A stretch of 64,000 bases of DNA from positions 36,343,550-36,407,549 of the forward strand of contig NC_030817.1 in the NCBI RefSeq assembly GCF_001704415.2, in the 5' to 3' direction. Each line of letters starts with the position of its first letter. Position 1 is the first letter of the stretch. Shown here piece by piece: positions 1 to 11,564 of the stretch. Source of the DNA: Capra hircus (Eukaryota; Chordata; Mammalia; Artiodactyla; Bovidae). The notes beneath the pieces were generated by a model. It saw nothing but the letters and a program-made list of their open reading frames with translations. It made no database searches and was not told the DNA's origin. The position numbers and the translations under genes were made by a program.

Positions 1-101
1 TGGAGAAGGAAATGGCAACCCACTCTGGTACTCTTGCCTGGTAGGCTACAGTCCATGGGTCACAAAGAGTTGGACACGACTGAGTGACTTCACTTTCTTT
101 C
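1..101 (+). mobile_element. Bov-tA/BOV-A2 SINE, 5'-clipped by window edge
   Basis: The window opens inside a ruminant SINE at the conserved tggagaaggaaatggcaacc block and runs to the cgactgagtgacttcacttt tail. About 25 bases of the usual core (the agaatcccatggacagagg part) are missing between tcttgcctgg and taggctacag, an internal deletion relative to the other copies in this window. The head, if present, lies outside the window. Confidence 0.85.
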
Positions 102-338
102 TATACCAAATTTTAACACTCAGAGCACCACCAGTTCACAAACTCATATTCTCAGCAAATATTACATAGATTTGTTTATTTATTTATAAATGATATATTT
201 GTTCTGATCAGACTTGGCCTTTTAGAAATTCTCTCCTTTCTCTGTTTTCTTTCCCCCTGCCCCTGCTTTTTATACATGTTTACAGCTTCTTATAAATCAG
301 CTTGCTTCCAGTGCTGTTTGAAAGTGATTCAGACTTAC

Positions 339-465
339 TTTTTTTTTTTCCTTTTGGCCCTGCCACCCAGCATGCGGGATCTTAGTTTTCCAGACCAGGG
401 ATCAAACCTGTGCCTCCTGCAGTAGAAGTACAGAGTGCTAACCTTTGGAGCACTAGGAAATTCCC
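339..465 (-). mobile_element. CHR-type artiodactyl SINE (tRNA-derived)
   Basis: Read on the minus strand it has the pattern of cetartiodactyl CHR-like SINEs: a tRNA-like head ending at 465, a B-box-like segment near 395-410, the gggatcttagtt block at 376-387 (plus-strand reading), and a poly-A tail seen here as the T run at 339-349. I could not find a convincing target duplication, so the copy is probably old. Confidence 0.75.
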
Positions 466-810
466 AAGTTATTTTATTTTTAATACAATGAGTATGTACT
501 AAGAACATAAGATATTAATTTTTTTAAGTTGAGATCACACCTATCATTTCATAATAAAAGGGTGTCCCCTACTTAGGTTGAAGACCACTGCTAGATAGGC
601 TAAAAACCCAGATTCCTTAAAAGGCGTCCAAAGTCTTCATGCAATCATCTCTGGTTTAGCCCCCACGCCCGCTAGCCTCACCTTTGTTTCTCAGCTTGTT
701 ATACTTCCCTTCCAGTTGCTCCCACACTTCCTCCGCCTCCTTCTGTCGCATTGCTGTGGGTCTTTGTGCACTCCTGTGCGTGTCCTCTCCCACCACACTT
801 ATAAGTGGTA

Positions 811-2125
811 GAAAAGGCAGAGGAACCAGAGATCAAATTGCCAACATGCATTGAATCATAGAGAAAGCAAGATAATTCCAGAAAAACATCTACTTCTGCT
901 TCATTGACTACACTAAAGCCTTTGACCGTGTGGATCACAACAAACTGTCGAAGATTCTTAAATAGATGGGAATACCAGGGGCTTCCCTGGTGGCTCAGAT
1001 GGTAAAGCGTCTACCTGCAATGTGGGAGACTTGAGTTCGATCCCTGGGTTGGGAAGATCTCTTGGAGAAGGAAATGGCAACCCACTCCAGTAAAAAGAAA
1101 AAAAGAAAAAAGAGATGGGAATACCAGACCGCCTTACTTGCCTCCTGAGAAATCTGTATGCAGGTCAAGAAGCAACAGTTAGAACCAGACATGGAACAAC
1201 AAACTGGTTCAAAATTGGGAAAGGAATACGTCAAGGCTGTGTATTGTCACCCTGCTTATTTAACTTCTATGCAGAGTACATCATGAGAAACGCTGGGCTG
1301 GAAGAAGCACAAGCTGGAATCAAGATTGGAGGGAGAAATATCCATAACCTCAGATATGCAGATGACACCACCCTTATGGTAGAAAGAGAAGAGGAACTAA
1401 AGAGCCTCTTGATGAAGGTGAAAGAGGAGAGTGAAAAAGTTGGCTTAAAGCTCAACATTAAAAAAACTAAGATCATGGTATCCAGTCTTATCACTTCATA
1501 ACAAATAGATGGGAAAACAATGGAAACAGTAAGAGACTTTATTTTGCGGGGCGCCAAAATCACTGCAGATTGCGATTGCAGCCATGAAATTAAAAGATGC
1601 TTATTCCTTGGAAGAAAAGCTGTGACCAACCTAGACAGCACATTGAAAAGCAGAGACATTACTTTGCCAATAAAGGTCCATCTAGTCAAAGCTATAGTTT
1701 TTCCAGTAGTTATGTATGGATGTGAGAGTTGGATCATAAAGAAAGCTGAGTGTCGAAGAACTGATGCTTTTGAGCTGTGGTGTTGGAGAAGACTCTTGAG
1801 AGTCCCTTGGACAACAAGGAGATCCAACCAGTCCATCCTAAAGGAAATCAGCCCTGAATATTCATTGGACGGGTTGATGCTGAAGTTGAAGCTCCAATAC
1901 TTTGGTCACCTGATGCAAAGAACTTACTCATTGGAAAAGACCCTAATGCTGGGAAAGATTGAAGGCAGGAGGAGAAGGGGACGACAGAGGATGAGATGGT
2001 TAGATTGCATCACCAACTTCATGGACATGAGTTTGAGCCAGCTCTGGGAGTTGGTGATGGACAGGGAAGCCTGGTGTGCTGCAGTCCATGGGGTTGCAAA
2101 GAGTCAGACTCGACTGAGCAACTGA
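811..2125 (+). pseudogene. BovB ORF2 reverse transcriptase remnant
   Basis: The translation shows RT features: the QGCVLSPCLFNFYAEYIMR block near 1234-1290, and the catalytic YADD box followed by TTLM near 1355-1378. The thumb-like tail with CESW and ELWCWRRLLR follows at 1720-1800, and VHGVAKSQTRLSN ends at 2125. The frame is dead in three ways: an in-frame stop just before 970, the SINE insertion at 979-1112, and an in-frame stop at about 1499-1501 where related copies read tryptophan (ITSWQ). The two halves on either side of that last stop stay in the same frame, so it is a point change and not an indel. No function is expected. Confidence 0.9.
979..1112 (+). mobile_element. Short Bov-tA SINE nested in BovB, A-rich tail
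   Basis: A tRNA-like head (gggcttccctggtggctcag; B-box-like gagttcgatccc near 1033) is followed by the tggagaaggaaatggcaacc spacer and then stops at cccactccagt. An A-rich tail (aaaaagaaaaaaagaaaaaa) replaces the whole BovB-related 3' domain. It is flanked by a perfect 15-bp target duplication agatgggaataccag (964-978 and 1113-1127), which is BovB sequence. The insertion therefore postdates the BovB copy. Confidence 0.93.
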
Positions 2126-2169
2126 ACTGAACTGAAGTGGTAAACTCTCAGTCATAGAGGCATCTCTCC

Positions 2170-2370
2170 TTGGAAGCTTCCTCTGAGGGTCCCACTCTAG
2201 CCCAGGCAGAGGGCTCACCCTTGCTTGGGGCCATTGCTGTATCTTGTTTGTGCCTGTATTATAGCAATTACCACACTGTTCTGTAATTATTTCCTTCTTT
2301 CTCTGCCTTCTCTGAAATACCCCTTGAGAGCAGGGACCAGATCTAGCTGGGTTTCTGTAGGTGTGTACAG
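2170..2370 (+). mobile_element. L2 LINE 3' fragment
   Basis: Decayed L2-type text: a ccttccctga-like start, 'tattatagcaattaccacac' near 2259, then ttgagagcagggaccagatc near 2323, the usual L2 'gagggcagggac' block. The extreme 3' end is lost. Family call is by recognition only. Confidence 0.5.
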
Positions 2371-3252
2371 AGGGGTGTGCAGTATGGTTGAGTTGGTGGT
2401 GGCTGGAGTGGGCTCCCACCTGCTCAGCCAGGCTCCGGACAGCACCTCTTCCCTGCGCTCCATTGATGACCTCCGGGTGGTGGTGACCTGAAGCTGGGTC
2501 GGGTGGCAGCATTTACACCATGGAAACATGCACCACTTCCTACCGCCAGCAGGGAAGTATCCTCTTCTTTCTGGTGCCCAAGTGGGAAGTGATCAAGATG
2601 TGAATCTGGAGGTTGCCAGAGTTGTGTTTCCTGGAAAACCCAGACTGAAGGGATGATGCTGACGCATGGAGAGAAGCACAGGAACAAGACATGAAAACCA
2701 AGTGCATGAGCATTTCAGCCCCCTGCTCCTCAGGCTAGATCCACACTGGCTCCATAGCTGAGTCCAATGAGCCAAGAAATTCCCACTTTCCTCCACATTT
2801 TCTGTGGTTTAGTTGCACTAGATCAAGTTGCATTTCCATTTGTACCCTCAACTGTTTTGAGGAGTTTGAGGACAGAAATAGTTACATGCATTTTTATTCA
2901 CATGGTACTCGACACTGTCAAAGGCACTTAGAAGATGCCCAGTAAATCCATCAGATGCACTTTATGCAATGTCCATAGTGGCCTGAGCAGGTGGTTTGGC
3001 TGAGTGTGCTTTTATTTTTTATCCCATGGAACTCATTACTTGGTGTGTTACAATATTTAAATCACATTTTTACAACACTGCAACAACCAGTCCCTTTTAT
3101 CTTACCTATGTTGGTGAACATAGTTTTTGAATCTCAATTCAGGCTGCATAAATAGGCAGGAAGCAGTTATAATTTAGGAGCTGAAATTGTGACATTCATG
3201 GGATATTTTGCTTGTTTATGGGTACAGTTAACACAGGGATAGCCACATGTAT

Positions 3253-3566
3253 GGGCTTCCCTAGTAGCTCAGCTGGTAAAGAATCCACCTATAATGCAGG
3301 AGACTTGGGTTCGATCCCTGGGTTGACAGATCCCCCAGAGAAGGGAACAGCTACCCACTCCAGTATTCTTGGGCTTCCCTAGTGGCTCAGACAGTAAAGA
3401 ATCTGCCTGCAATGTGGGAGACCTGGGTTGGGAAGATCCCCTGGAGGAGAACATGGCAACCCACTTCAGTATTCTTGCCTGGAGAATCCCCATGGACAGA
3501 GAAGCCTGGCAGGCTACAGTCCAGGGGTTGCAAAGAGTCAGACACGACTGAGTGACTAAGCACAGC
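3253..3566 (+). mobile_element. Dimeric-head Bov-tA SINE
   Basis: Two tRNA-like heads lie in tandem. The first (3253-3371) carries an intact B box ggttcgatccc at 3308-3318 and runs to 'ccagtattcttg'. The second (3372 onward) lacks the B box segment (acctgggttgggaag) but continues into the full Bov-A core and tail. The whole unit is bounded by a perfect 13-bp target duplication tagccacatgtat (3240-3252 and 3567-3579), so both heads arrived in one event. Confidence 0.93.
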
Positions 3567-4604
3567 TAGCCACATGTATTGTTATTTAAAAGCTTGTTCT
3601 AAGAATATTTTTAAAAGGCTTTCACAGCATCATTGGGTTAGATGCTCCCAAGCAGGAGGAGAAACCAGAGGCCCCCAAAACATAGGTGATGCCTCCGAGT
3701 CAGACAACCAACAAACTGTTATCTCTCAACACCCATGCATAGTTTGGTTCCAAGGTTCTATTTTAGATTTGGTTTCTCAATGACTTTAAACCTTAAAATA
3801 GAAGTGTACCAAACAGACACCTCATTTTTCAATATAGAATTAAGTTCTGCCTGATAACGGATGGATACTTTCCACATTAATGCAGAATGTGAGCATGCAT
3901 TGCGAGATAGTGTAATGCACTCCAGGAACTGATGGTGATATATTTAGATACTGATTAGAAGTAAAACTGATACATCATTCCTTATAATGTACATGAATAG
4001 TACCAGTGCATAACAGTGCCTCTTGGGACTGAGGTCATTTATTTTTCCTCCTGGATATATTGTTTATATCATGTTCTCTCCCTCATGTTATATATTAAAT
4101 TGTTTAATGTAAGCCATAAGAGAGCAAATGGCACTAAAGTCTCCCCACCCCCCATAAAATCTGAAGAATCAAGTCTTCTAAAGCAGGTGATCTGTCAGTT
4201 TTCATTCCTGAATGTCATTGGTACGAACAGCTTTTCTTATCAGTTCATTTCACATTCCCAAATCGAATGACTATTAATCTACAACATCTGAGCAGAAAGA
4301 CTGGGCGCTTCCTGACTTTTATGCAGGTTACTTTCTAGGTCCCAAATGTGTATCTGTGTGAAGGAAAGCCTCTCTGTAGTTACTAGGAAAATTAGTTCAT
4401 TATTATAGAGTTTCCTTAGAGGTGAAGATGATTTAAAGTCAAGTTGGTAATAACTACTATGATTATTTTTGGAAAATATCTTTGTATGCATGTTTGTGTG
4501 AATAGAGGTATACCAGTAAAGCAACCATGTACCTTGGAAAGTAGGATGGTCCAAAATTAAGCTGCTCTGTTCTGTTATCATAAGTACCTCTTCAATCTAT
4601 AAAT

Positions 4605-4725
4605 ACAACAATAATAACACCATCGTGGAGGTTTATGCATCTGGCATTGTGCAAGAATTTCACATAAATCATCTCATTTAATCTGCACCAAAAGAAATCC
4701 ATGGTGAGGTGGTTATGATTACTCC
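4605..4725 (-). mobile_element. MIR SINE fragment
   Basis: The plus strand reads as the reverse of the MIR 3' half: catctggcattgtgcaagaa, then cacataaatcatctcattta, corresponding to the MIR 'aatgagttaatacatgtaaagcgc' region. Strongly diverged. Confidence 0.5.
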
Positions 4726-4739
4726 ACATCCAATCCATC

Positions 4740-4925
4740 AGCAAATTTTGTTGTCTCTGCTTTCAAAATGTCTTCTGCATCTATTTCCTAACACCTCTCT
4801 TGCCACTGCCTGCTATAAGCTGTTCTCTCTTGCCTGGATTACTGTGAAAGCCTCCTGATCAGTCTTTCTGCTTCCCTCTGGTCTCGTATTCATTAATGCT
4901 ATTCATCCAAGTTGCCAGCTTGTGG
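4740..4925 (+). mobile_element. L2 LINE fragment
   Basis: Contains the L2 text block 'tggattactgtgaaagcctc' followed by 'tgatcagtctttctgcttcc', matching the L2 ORF2 3' region pattern. 4926-5495 holds no element I can name beyond a faint MIR-like patch at 5245-5300. Confidence 0.45.
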
Positions 4926-5505
4926 ACACATGGGAGGATTGTACTTTTCCACTGCCTTTGAAGTTAGATATGTTCAAATGATTTGCTTTAGCCAATGAGA
5001 TATGAGTGGAAGTGATGTGTGTCACTCCCAGACTGACGTGGCAGAGCCTGGGTGTGAGTCACCATGCTCCCTTTTCCCTGTGACTTGGTGACCTGCAGTG
5101 ATCCAGACAGAGAGTGCTCCATCCTTGGGTCCCAGAAGGAGGAAGGGTGGAGCAGAACCCTGGCTAACTTACGATGAATGTGAAGTATGAGTGAGAAGTC
5201 GTCTTTGCTCCTGTAAGACACAACATTTTTGTGGTTGTCGATTACCTTCTTGTTTTACAGGTTTAGGGAAACTGAAGTCTAGGGACTTGATATTGTGCCA
5301 AAAATCATGTCAGATTGCAGTGACAAAAGACGACCTCGCCTGTCTCGTTGGATGCACTTCCCTTATATTCCTGTCTGCAAACAGCAGCCAGAACCATCCA
5401 TCCCTTCAAACATCCATCAGTTAATGCTACTCAGAACTTCTGAAGACTCATCAAAATAGAAGGAGACCCAAAGAGCTCACTTTCAGGCCCTTTATAATCT
5501 GACTT

Positions 5506-5701
5506 TGAAAGTGAAAGTCACTCAGCTGTGTCCGACTCTGCTTCCCCATGGCCTATACAGTCCATGGATTTCTCCAGGCCAGAATACTGGAGTGGGTAGC
5601 CTTTCCCTTCTCCATGGGATCTTCCCAACTCAGAGACTGAGGCCAGGTCTCCCGCACTGCAGGAGGATTCTCTACCAGCTGAACCGCAAGGGAAGCCCAA
5701 G
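5506..5701 (-). mobile_element. Bov-tA SINE, minus strand
   Basis: The plus strand reads tail to head: gaaagtgaaagtcactcag (tail), Bov-A core, then the tRNA-like head ending ggaagccc near 5698. The flanks agree as an imperfect short duplication, aatctgact at 5496-5504 and aatctggct at 5702-5710 (8 of 9). The tail type matches the copies at 11565, 28260 and 40427. Confidence 0.9.
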
Positions 5702-5739
5702 AATCTGGCTACTTCTTTTCTACTGCCCTCCCCCTTACT

Positions 5740-6140
5740 TGTTTTCCTTAAGCCACTCTTGTCTCTTTGCAGTCACTTGACCTTTCCTCAAATGTTCCTG
5801 CCTCAGGGCCTTTGCACCTGTACTTTGCTTCTGCCTCGGTGGCTTTTACCCAGGTATTGAGGCTCCTCCCTCACTTTATTATGGCCTGTGATAAAATAGT
5901 CCCTCCTAGAGAAAGTTTCGTTGGCCATCTTATCTGAAATAGTGACCCAATATGCTCTAACTCCTTACCCTGATTTAGTTTTCACTGTATCACTGTCTGA
6001 CATTGTAGTTTCTATTTCTTTGTGTCTTGTCTGTGTCCCTCCTCCTCTGCCCGTTTTGTCCACTGCTTCAAATTACTATGCCGTTACTGGCCTACCCCAG
6101 ACACTCAGTAAATATTTAGTGAGTAACTGTGAGCCCCATT
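5740..6140 (+). mobile_element. L2 LINE 3' end, long fragment
   Basis: A sustained L2 match by recognition: 'cctcagggcctttgcacctg' near 5802, 'cttaccctgatttagttttc' near 5964, 'tcactgtctgacattgtag' near 5992, and a terminal 'cactcagtaaatatttagtg' near 6102, equivalent to L2 'ctcaataaatatttgttgaa'. It lies directly downstream of the SINE at 5506, which may have landed in or beside it. Confidence 0.7.
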
Positions 6141-6149
6141 CACTTCTCA

Positions 6150-6245
6150 CACATTCTGAGAAGTGAAGTAACTTGGCCAAGGCCATACAAGTAGCTAGTA
6201 AGGAAGTTGTGGTCAAGCCTTGCTCTCTGACTTCGATGTGCTCAC
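6150..6245 (-). mobile_element. MIR SINE fragment
   Basis: 'gaagtaacttggccaaggcc' followed by 'tacaagtagctagtaagga' is the reverse-strand MIR core (acttgcccaaggtcacacagctagtaag in consensus). Only the core domain is visible. Confidence 0.6.
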
Positions 6246-7129
6246 AAATGGAACTCTTGTCCCCACAGCATCCTGTAAATTCCATCAGCACACATGAGTG
6301 CTGGCCTTTGGGTCATACTAGCCATGTGCTCTCTGGTTTTCATTTATGAGCCCTGAGGTTAGGATGAATGATTTTGAAAAGTTCCGTGCTTCATTGTGGT
6401 TCATTTATCACGTGTGTCGTAATTTGTTTTCTAATTTCGTCTGTACCACATTCTCTCATGCTAATGGAGAAGATTTGTCTGATAATAAGTAACAAATCAT
6501 GGATGATCCCGAAGTCACTGCTTGCAAAATGAAAGGTTTCTGCACTTTTCCTTGAAAATGCAAGTATCTCCTGTTTTGGAAACTCACCTTGATCACAAAG
6601 GTGATGCACCACTTTGAAGGGCCATTTCTCTGAGGCTGGGCCCGTTGGCTGGGCTGGGCGGGGGTGATGTGCCTGGTTTCTGGAGCAAAGGGCTTCCACC
6701 TGCATCTGGCTCAGCTTCCAAGGCCCCCTGGAACCAGGCTTGTCCTGCTCACAAAGTGGACTCATGGAGCGGAGATATTGGAGAAGGCAGTACCTAACAG
6801 AAATAGATTTGTCAATAAATGTAAGATTTGCTCAGCTGATCAGCTAATAGCTCATTGAGGTTTTTATAGAGTCACAGATATTTGGAAAAGCAAGCACCTT
6901 GATTGCATTAGATTTACTGCTGGGTTGAAAATGGAACATTCCTGGGTGCCACTTCAACGCTGCTGAATCAGGATGGAGCTCAGATCTGCTTACTGAACCA
7001 GCTCCTCAGGTGCTCTGCATGAACACTCAACTTTGGGTCCAGAGCAACCTTCTTATTTTATAAGTTTAGAAAAACTGAGGCCTAGGGATTGGATCCTTGT
7101 GGAAATGCTAATGATAAATTGCAACACAG

Positions 7130-8699
7130 AAAGGTGAAAGTAAGTTTCAGGGCAAAAGAAAAATTATCATCATTCATCTATTTTCTTTTTTTATGAGAAT
7201 CTCCTTAATAAAAAATAAAAACACAAGTCCTTATAGGAAGCATGTGGCAAATTGAGGTTTTCTCTAATATTCCTTGAAGCTGGTTTTCTGATTCTCTGCA
7301 CACCCCATACTAAAGCTACTGACTCTTGCCTGAAATGACCGTCTCCTGTGACCCTGGCTCTTGTGTTTACCAGCAGAACTGAGACTTCTAGGAGTTAGTC
7401 AGCAGCTGGAGAAAGTGAGAGGAATAGTGAGAGATGGGAGAAGGAAAAGAAAAATGAGTCAAACCCCAGCAGATTATTCATCAAAATAAATCCTGTGAAG
7501 AGCTTTTTCAGAGGCCCTGATGCCATCAGACAAGTGAATAAACATAGAGCGTATTAGAGAACCCAATGTATCTACGTGGACGACCTGATTATTTTTTTCC
7601 CTCTGGTGTGAAATAAGGCTTAGGCCCTATTAATCAGCCCAGGAATGACTAATGATTACAGAACAGAAAATTCTCTGTAGTTTATCGTTTGTATCAATAC
7701 ATGAAAAAAAAATTCCTAGAATTTTGTGATCAAATGTGGCTTTAAGTGAATAGATAAGAGCACAAGTAAATGGAAGGACTCCTCTATTCCTAAGAGAAGT
7801 TGGTGAACTGCCCACATAATTTGCTGATAAAGGCCCATCTGTTAAAACAAAAGTAGTGTTACATTGGCAATACATTTCAGCCAGAGACCATAAGTGGTTA
7901 TTTTTTCTTGACGGTCTTGTTGGGCTGTTTTTTTTTTTTTTTTTTTTAAGCCCTAGAAAACTATTTGAGAATGAAATATAGATGATGATATTGGCCTTAA
8001 GTTACGGTTACACTTTCTGCTGGGAGAGAAAAACCCGTCAGCCAAAATCCTCTGGTAAACACTGTTGCGTGATAAATTGTTATGAGAATAAAGTCATAAG
8101 GAAAACTCAGCTTCGCAAATGACACACGTAGAAAAACAGCAGATGTCTGATGAAGTAAAGAACCAACTTATTGCCAAGACCTTGAAAAACAAAATTAATT
8201 TCCTTTCGTCTTTGATAATGGTGATGTAATGTAGTTAATAGGAAGAGCCTGCCACGCTCAAGTAGTTATAAAAGGAGAAACGTTCGCCAGGCACCGGGTC
8301 GGAATCATGGGTTTTAGTTGCTGTTACTCTTACCAAGTTGGTTGCTAGATGAGGTGGGTGAAAGACCAGGGGAATTGTTTCATGTTGCTTGAAATGTAAA
8401 TAGGCTTGGGCTCTATTAGTATTTAAAGGAGATATTTCCCAAAGAGGGGGAAAGAGCAGTGAAATCAGAGTGTTGCTTTTCACAATGATTTCAGATATGT
8501 GAAGCTTTTGAAAATCGTGGGCAAAAAAGATACTCCACACGAATAAGGCCTTATTTTACAGCATAATTAAATTTCTGTATGGAGGAGAGTGCTTGATTTT
8601 TAAGTCAATGAGGCATAGAGCTGATGTCCTTTTCCATCCGGGTGAAATTTTAAAGCACACACTAAGGAAAATAATTTATCAACTACTTAAGCTGTGGAC
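7130..8699. other. Repeat-poor stretch, no gene recognised
   Basis: I see no transposable element here apart from a T run at 7929-7947. Open frames are short and unrelated to anything I know. The block is AT-rich, with several TAAT/ATTA cores (8060-8230), but no exon with matching splice sites stands out. Confidence 0.4.
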
Positions 8700-8706
8700 A
8701 CTTTCT

Positions 8707-8753
8707 GAAAGAAAGAAAGGGTCAGTTGCTCAGTCATGTCCGACTCTCGAGTG
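8707..8753 (-). mobile_element. Ultra-short SINE tail insertion (47 bp)
   Basis: Only the last ~30 bases of a Bov-A tail (cagtcatgtccgactctcga in plus-strand reading) plus a gaaagaaagaaa tail are present. The flanks carry a 7-bp match actttct (8700-8706 and 8754-8760) consistent with a target duplication, which suggests an extreme 5' truncation and not a later deletion. Confidence 0.6.
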
Positions 8754-9734
8754 ACTTTCTTTTGGAAATTGTGCAACTGTCTCCTTTCAGCACCATCTAA
8801 AAATAATCAATGCAAAAGCTTACTTTAAGGAACATGCCACTCTTGCTGGCCTCTTGAGTTTCAGAATGTGGATGCTGCTCAGTTTTCTGGCCCCAATAAA
8901 GTTAAGTTTAAAGCAGACAACGTGGCAGGCAGCCTACCTCTGGTCTCTGCATCAGAACTGGCCCCATTCTCCCGCACACCTGAGTTTGTTTTGTCTACTC
9001 TGAACTGCATACCTTTTGAACAACCTCTTGGTAAGGTTACTCTGAGTCTCAGAAAAGGCGATATCACTCTTATGACAGCTGGTAGCTAGAGGGTCAGGAG
9101 ATCAGCCTCTAGAAGTACTAGCTTGATGGGGTTGATGAAGGGTCCCCCCCTCTCCTGTGTACTCCCCGGGATGTGTGAGCAGTAGGGATTGACAGCACAC
9201 GTGTGTGTACCTCTGGGTCCCTTTTTCAGTAGCTTCACCAGAAGAAACTGTAGATGGGTCAGCACGCCTGACCTGGAGACTATTCCCTCAGTGTGAAGGC
9301 TAGAGTTTTGAACTTTCTCTTGATATTTTGAGGCCAGTCCCTCTTCTCTGGGGGACATTCTTCTCCCTTGAGAAAAGAGCTTTGAAGATGGGTCTTTTCC
9401 AAAGCTATGAAAGTATATGTTGAAATCTGGGAGAGATGCAAGCTTTATCTGTTTTGTCTGTCCTTTTCCTTTTATTTTCTCTTTTCTGCTTCTAGGCCAT
9501 TTATATTGGAAACACATTTGAAAGGTCCTTTGTTTGTTATTTCTTCTTTTTTCCACTTAATTCATCTGGTATAGATTTGGGTTATCTAGGGGGGAAACCT
9601 GACATTATACCTGTTGGCCTAAGCTCCTTTGCTTTCATGAGAAGCTGCCTGGTCCATGACATAATAGGAAATAAAAACTATGATTGCAATAGGAACTACT
9701 TATAGGGCATGGTATCATAAAAATGTTAAGTGCT

Positions 9735-9940
9735 TTTTTTTTTTAACAGTCTTGTTAAACTATCTTGTCACAGCAAAAACACAAATTAATTACTGAGAAT
9801 AGCCCCATTTTACAGAGGAGGTAGCTGAGGTGTGGAGAACTTAGTTTATCCGAGATCGCAAAAACTGTTCCTACACCAAAACTGGGATCCCAAGGCCTTT
9901 ACTCTTCAGTGCTTCAGGCTATACTGCTTCCCAATGCTCT
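9735..9940 (-). mobile_element. MIR SINE
   Basis: 'ccattttacagaggaggtag' near 9808 followed by 'gctgaggtgtggagaactta' is the reverse MIR core; downstream 'actgggatcccaaggccttt' and 'aggctatactgcttccc' extend it toward the MIR 5' end. 9941-11200 holds no element I can name. Confidence 0.6.
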
Positions 9941-11204
9941 CCAACACTGTACTTTCTTTGCTTTTTTTTTTTAAACCCATTATCCCCAGTTACCCAGGAG
10001 TGGAAAGTTGTCCGGTAACCTGGATAGTTGTTTTGGTAAACTGGCTTGAGAGAGAAGGTCCACAAGCACACAGCCTCTCCCTATTGTGAAAAGGTTCCTA
10101 TTAAATTCAGTCACTGGGTTAGTACACCATGAAGGCTGATGAAAGTTCCCTTTTAGAAAACTGGGTCAGCTGTGGAAAGTCCTTCCCCACCATAATATAA
10201 CAAGTTTGAAAGGTGTTGCTTTTTTGGTTGAACTGGGAGATTTGGATATGTCTTCAAAACCTTCTGTCTGTTGCTATTTCAGCTGGGGCATTTTTAGCTC
10301 AGTAGTCAGGCTCCAGAAGAGATGGAAAGAGAGCCTGCTAAGCAGAGCTGTAAATCTTAAACACTTGCATTTTCATACAAATTCAAGCAGAAAGGAATAA
10401 GAACTTGGAAGCTCATCTTACAGAAGAAAATATTAAGGGAGAAGCTGGTAGAGTTCATGTAGAAATTGGAGTGGCAGGGGTTAAAAGGCAGGTGGAAGGG
10501 GCAAGAGTTTGATAGATATTCTTGTGATGTTTTCCAGAAAAGAAGAAAGGAAAAAAAGAGCGAGAGACACAGAATGATCTACATGATGGACAGATTAAAA
10601 AACAAAAGTCAGCTATCCAGATAAAAGAATCATAATGGTCTCAGGGTTGGAAAAGAGTAAGTTATTTCCTTCTCTGTTTTCCTCTGAAATATTAGCCTAG
10701 TGTTTTTATAGCTTTGTTTGAATGGTGTTGATGCTGAGATAGTTATTATTATAGACAAATTAGGACTTGTAAACTTCTGTATAGATTTTACTCTTGGGAA
10801 TACTAATTTTTTTTAGCTCTGCACATTACTTTTGGTAGAAATTTGCCACAAAGAAGGCAGAACTCATCTTATGTCTTCCATAAATATGAGCTGTTTGTCA
10901 CTTGGAAGAGAGAGCAGCAGTTTCTACAAGTGTTAAATTTCAAATAATTGTGCTTTCTTTCCTTGGAGTTGATGGGAGTAATATCTGAAAACCCAGAAAT
11001 GCTCATGAACAGCCTGAAGTAGTTGAACTGTTATCATGCAAATAAGCACTGGTCTAGAATGGGTATGAAGGGGTTGGAAACTGTGACTGCATATCACATG
11101 ACGCAAATGCTTGCACACTTTTCAAGGGTATCACATGCTTGTGTACCATGAGCTGATTCTCTTGACCATACTGATGTTTTGGCTTTTCAAAACAAAGACA
11201 CAGT

Positions 11205-11432
11205 TAAAAGCACGAGCCTGCAAGGCAGATGAGATAGTCAAGCTTCAGATACCAACTCTGATATTTACATGTTCCATGTGTTTTTGCCAGTCACTGGAGA
11301 CAACTTCCTCATCTGTGAAGTATGGATAATACTACCTCATAAGTTGGCCAAGTGGACTGATGTGAGAATGTGTTATGAACATTCCTGGCAGGGAAGGTAC
11401 TCACTAAATGGTAACTATTATTATTATTATCA
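11205..11432 (+). mobile_element. MIR SINE, near full length
   Basis: Order matches sense MIR: 'ctctgatatttacatg', 'acttcctcatctgtgaagta' near 11305, 'ggtactcactaaatggtaac' near 11396, and a terminal (tta)n tail at 11417-11429. Confidence 0.65.
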
Positions 11433-11564
11433 GAGGCTGAATATCTCTAAGCATTTTGATATGTAGGCAGTTTTGTGTTTGGAAACTAGAGAAGCCCTAC
11501 TGAAGTCAGGCAGATCTCACAACACTGGGAGGCTAAGTGTAGTGTTAGGGTGTTTGCAGTGGTT

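Larger units (their letters stand above)
811..2138 (+). mobile_element. BovB (RTE) LINE, 5'-truncated, carrying a nested SINE
   Basis: This is the 3' part of a BovB retrotransposon. It begins within the reverse transcriptase region (gaaaaggcagaggaaccag), is split by a SINE at 979-1112, resumes at 1113, and ends in the typical ctgaactgaactgaa-type repeat near 2138. BovB is the RTE-clade LINE of ruminants and is considered the source of the tail shared with Bov-A SINEs. Identity is certain from the RT motif and from internal agreement with the other copies at 36168, 42676 and 29382. The 5' half of the element is absent, as is usual for target-primed insertions. Confidence 0.95.

Noticed and set aside
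1267..1836. 189-codon minus-strand frame
   Set aside because: Antisense shadow of the BovB reverse transcriptase frame.
6945..7060. Possible MER5-type DNA transposon
   Set aside because: Only a vague resemblance (ctgaaccagctcctcaggtg); no ends or target duplication.
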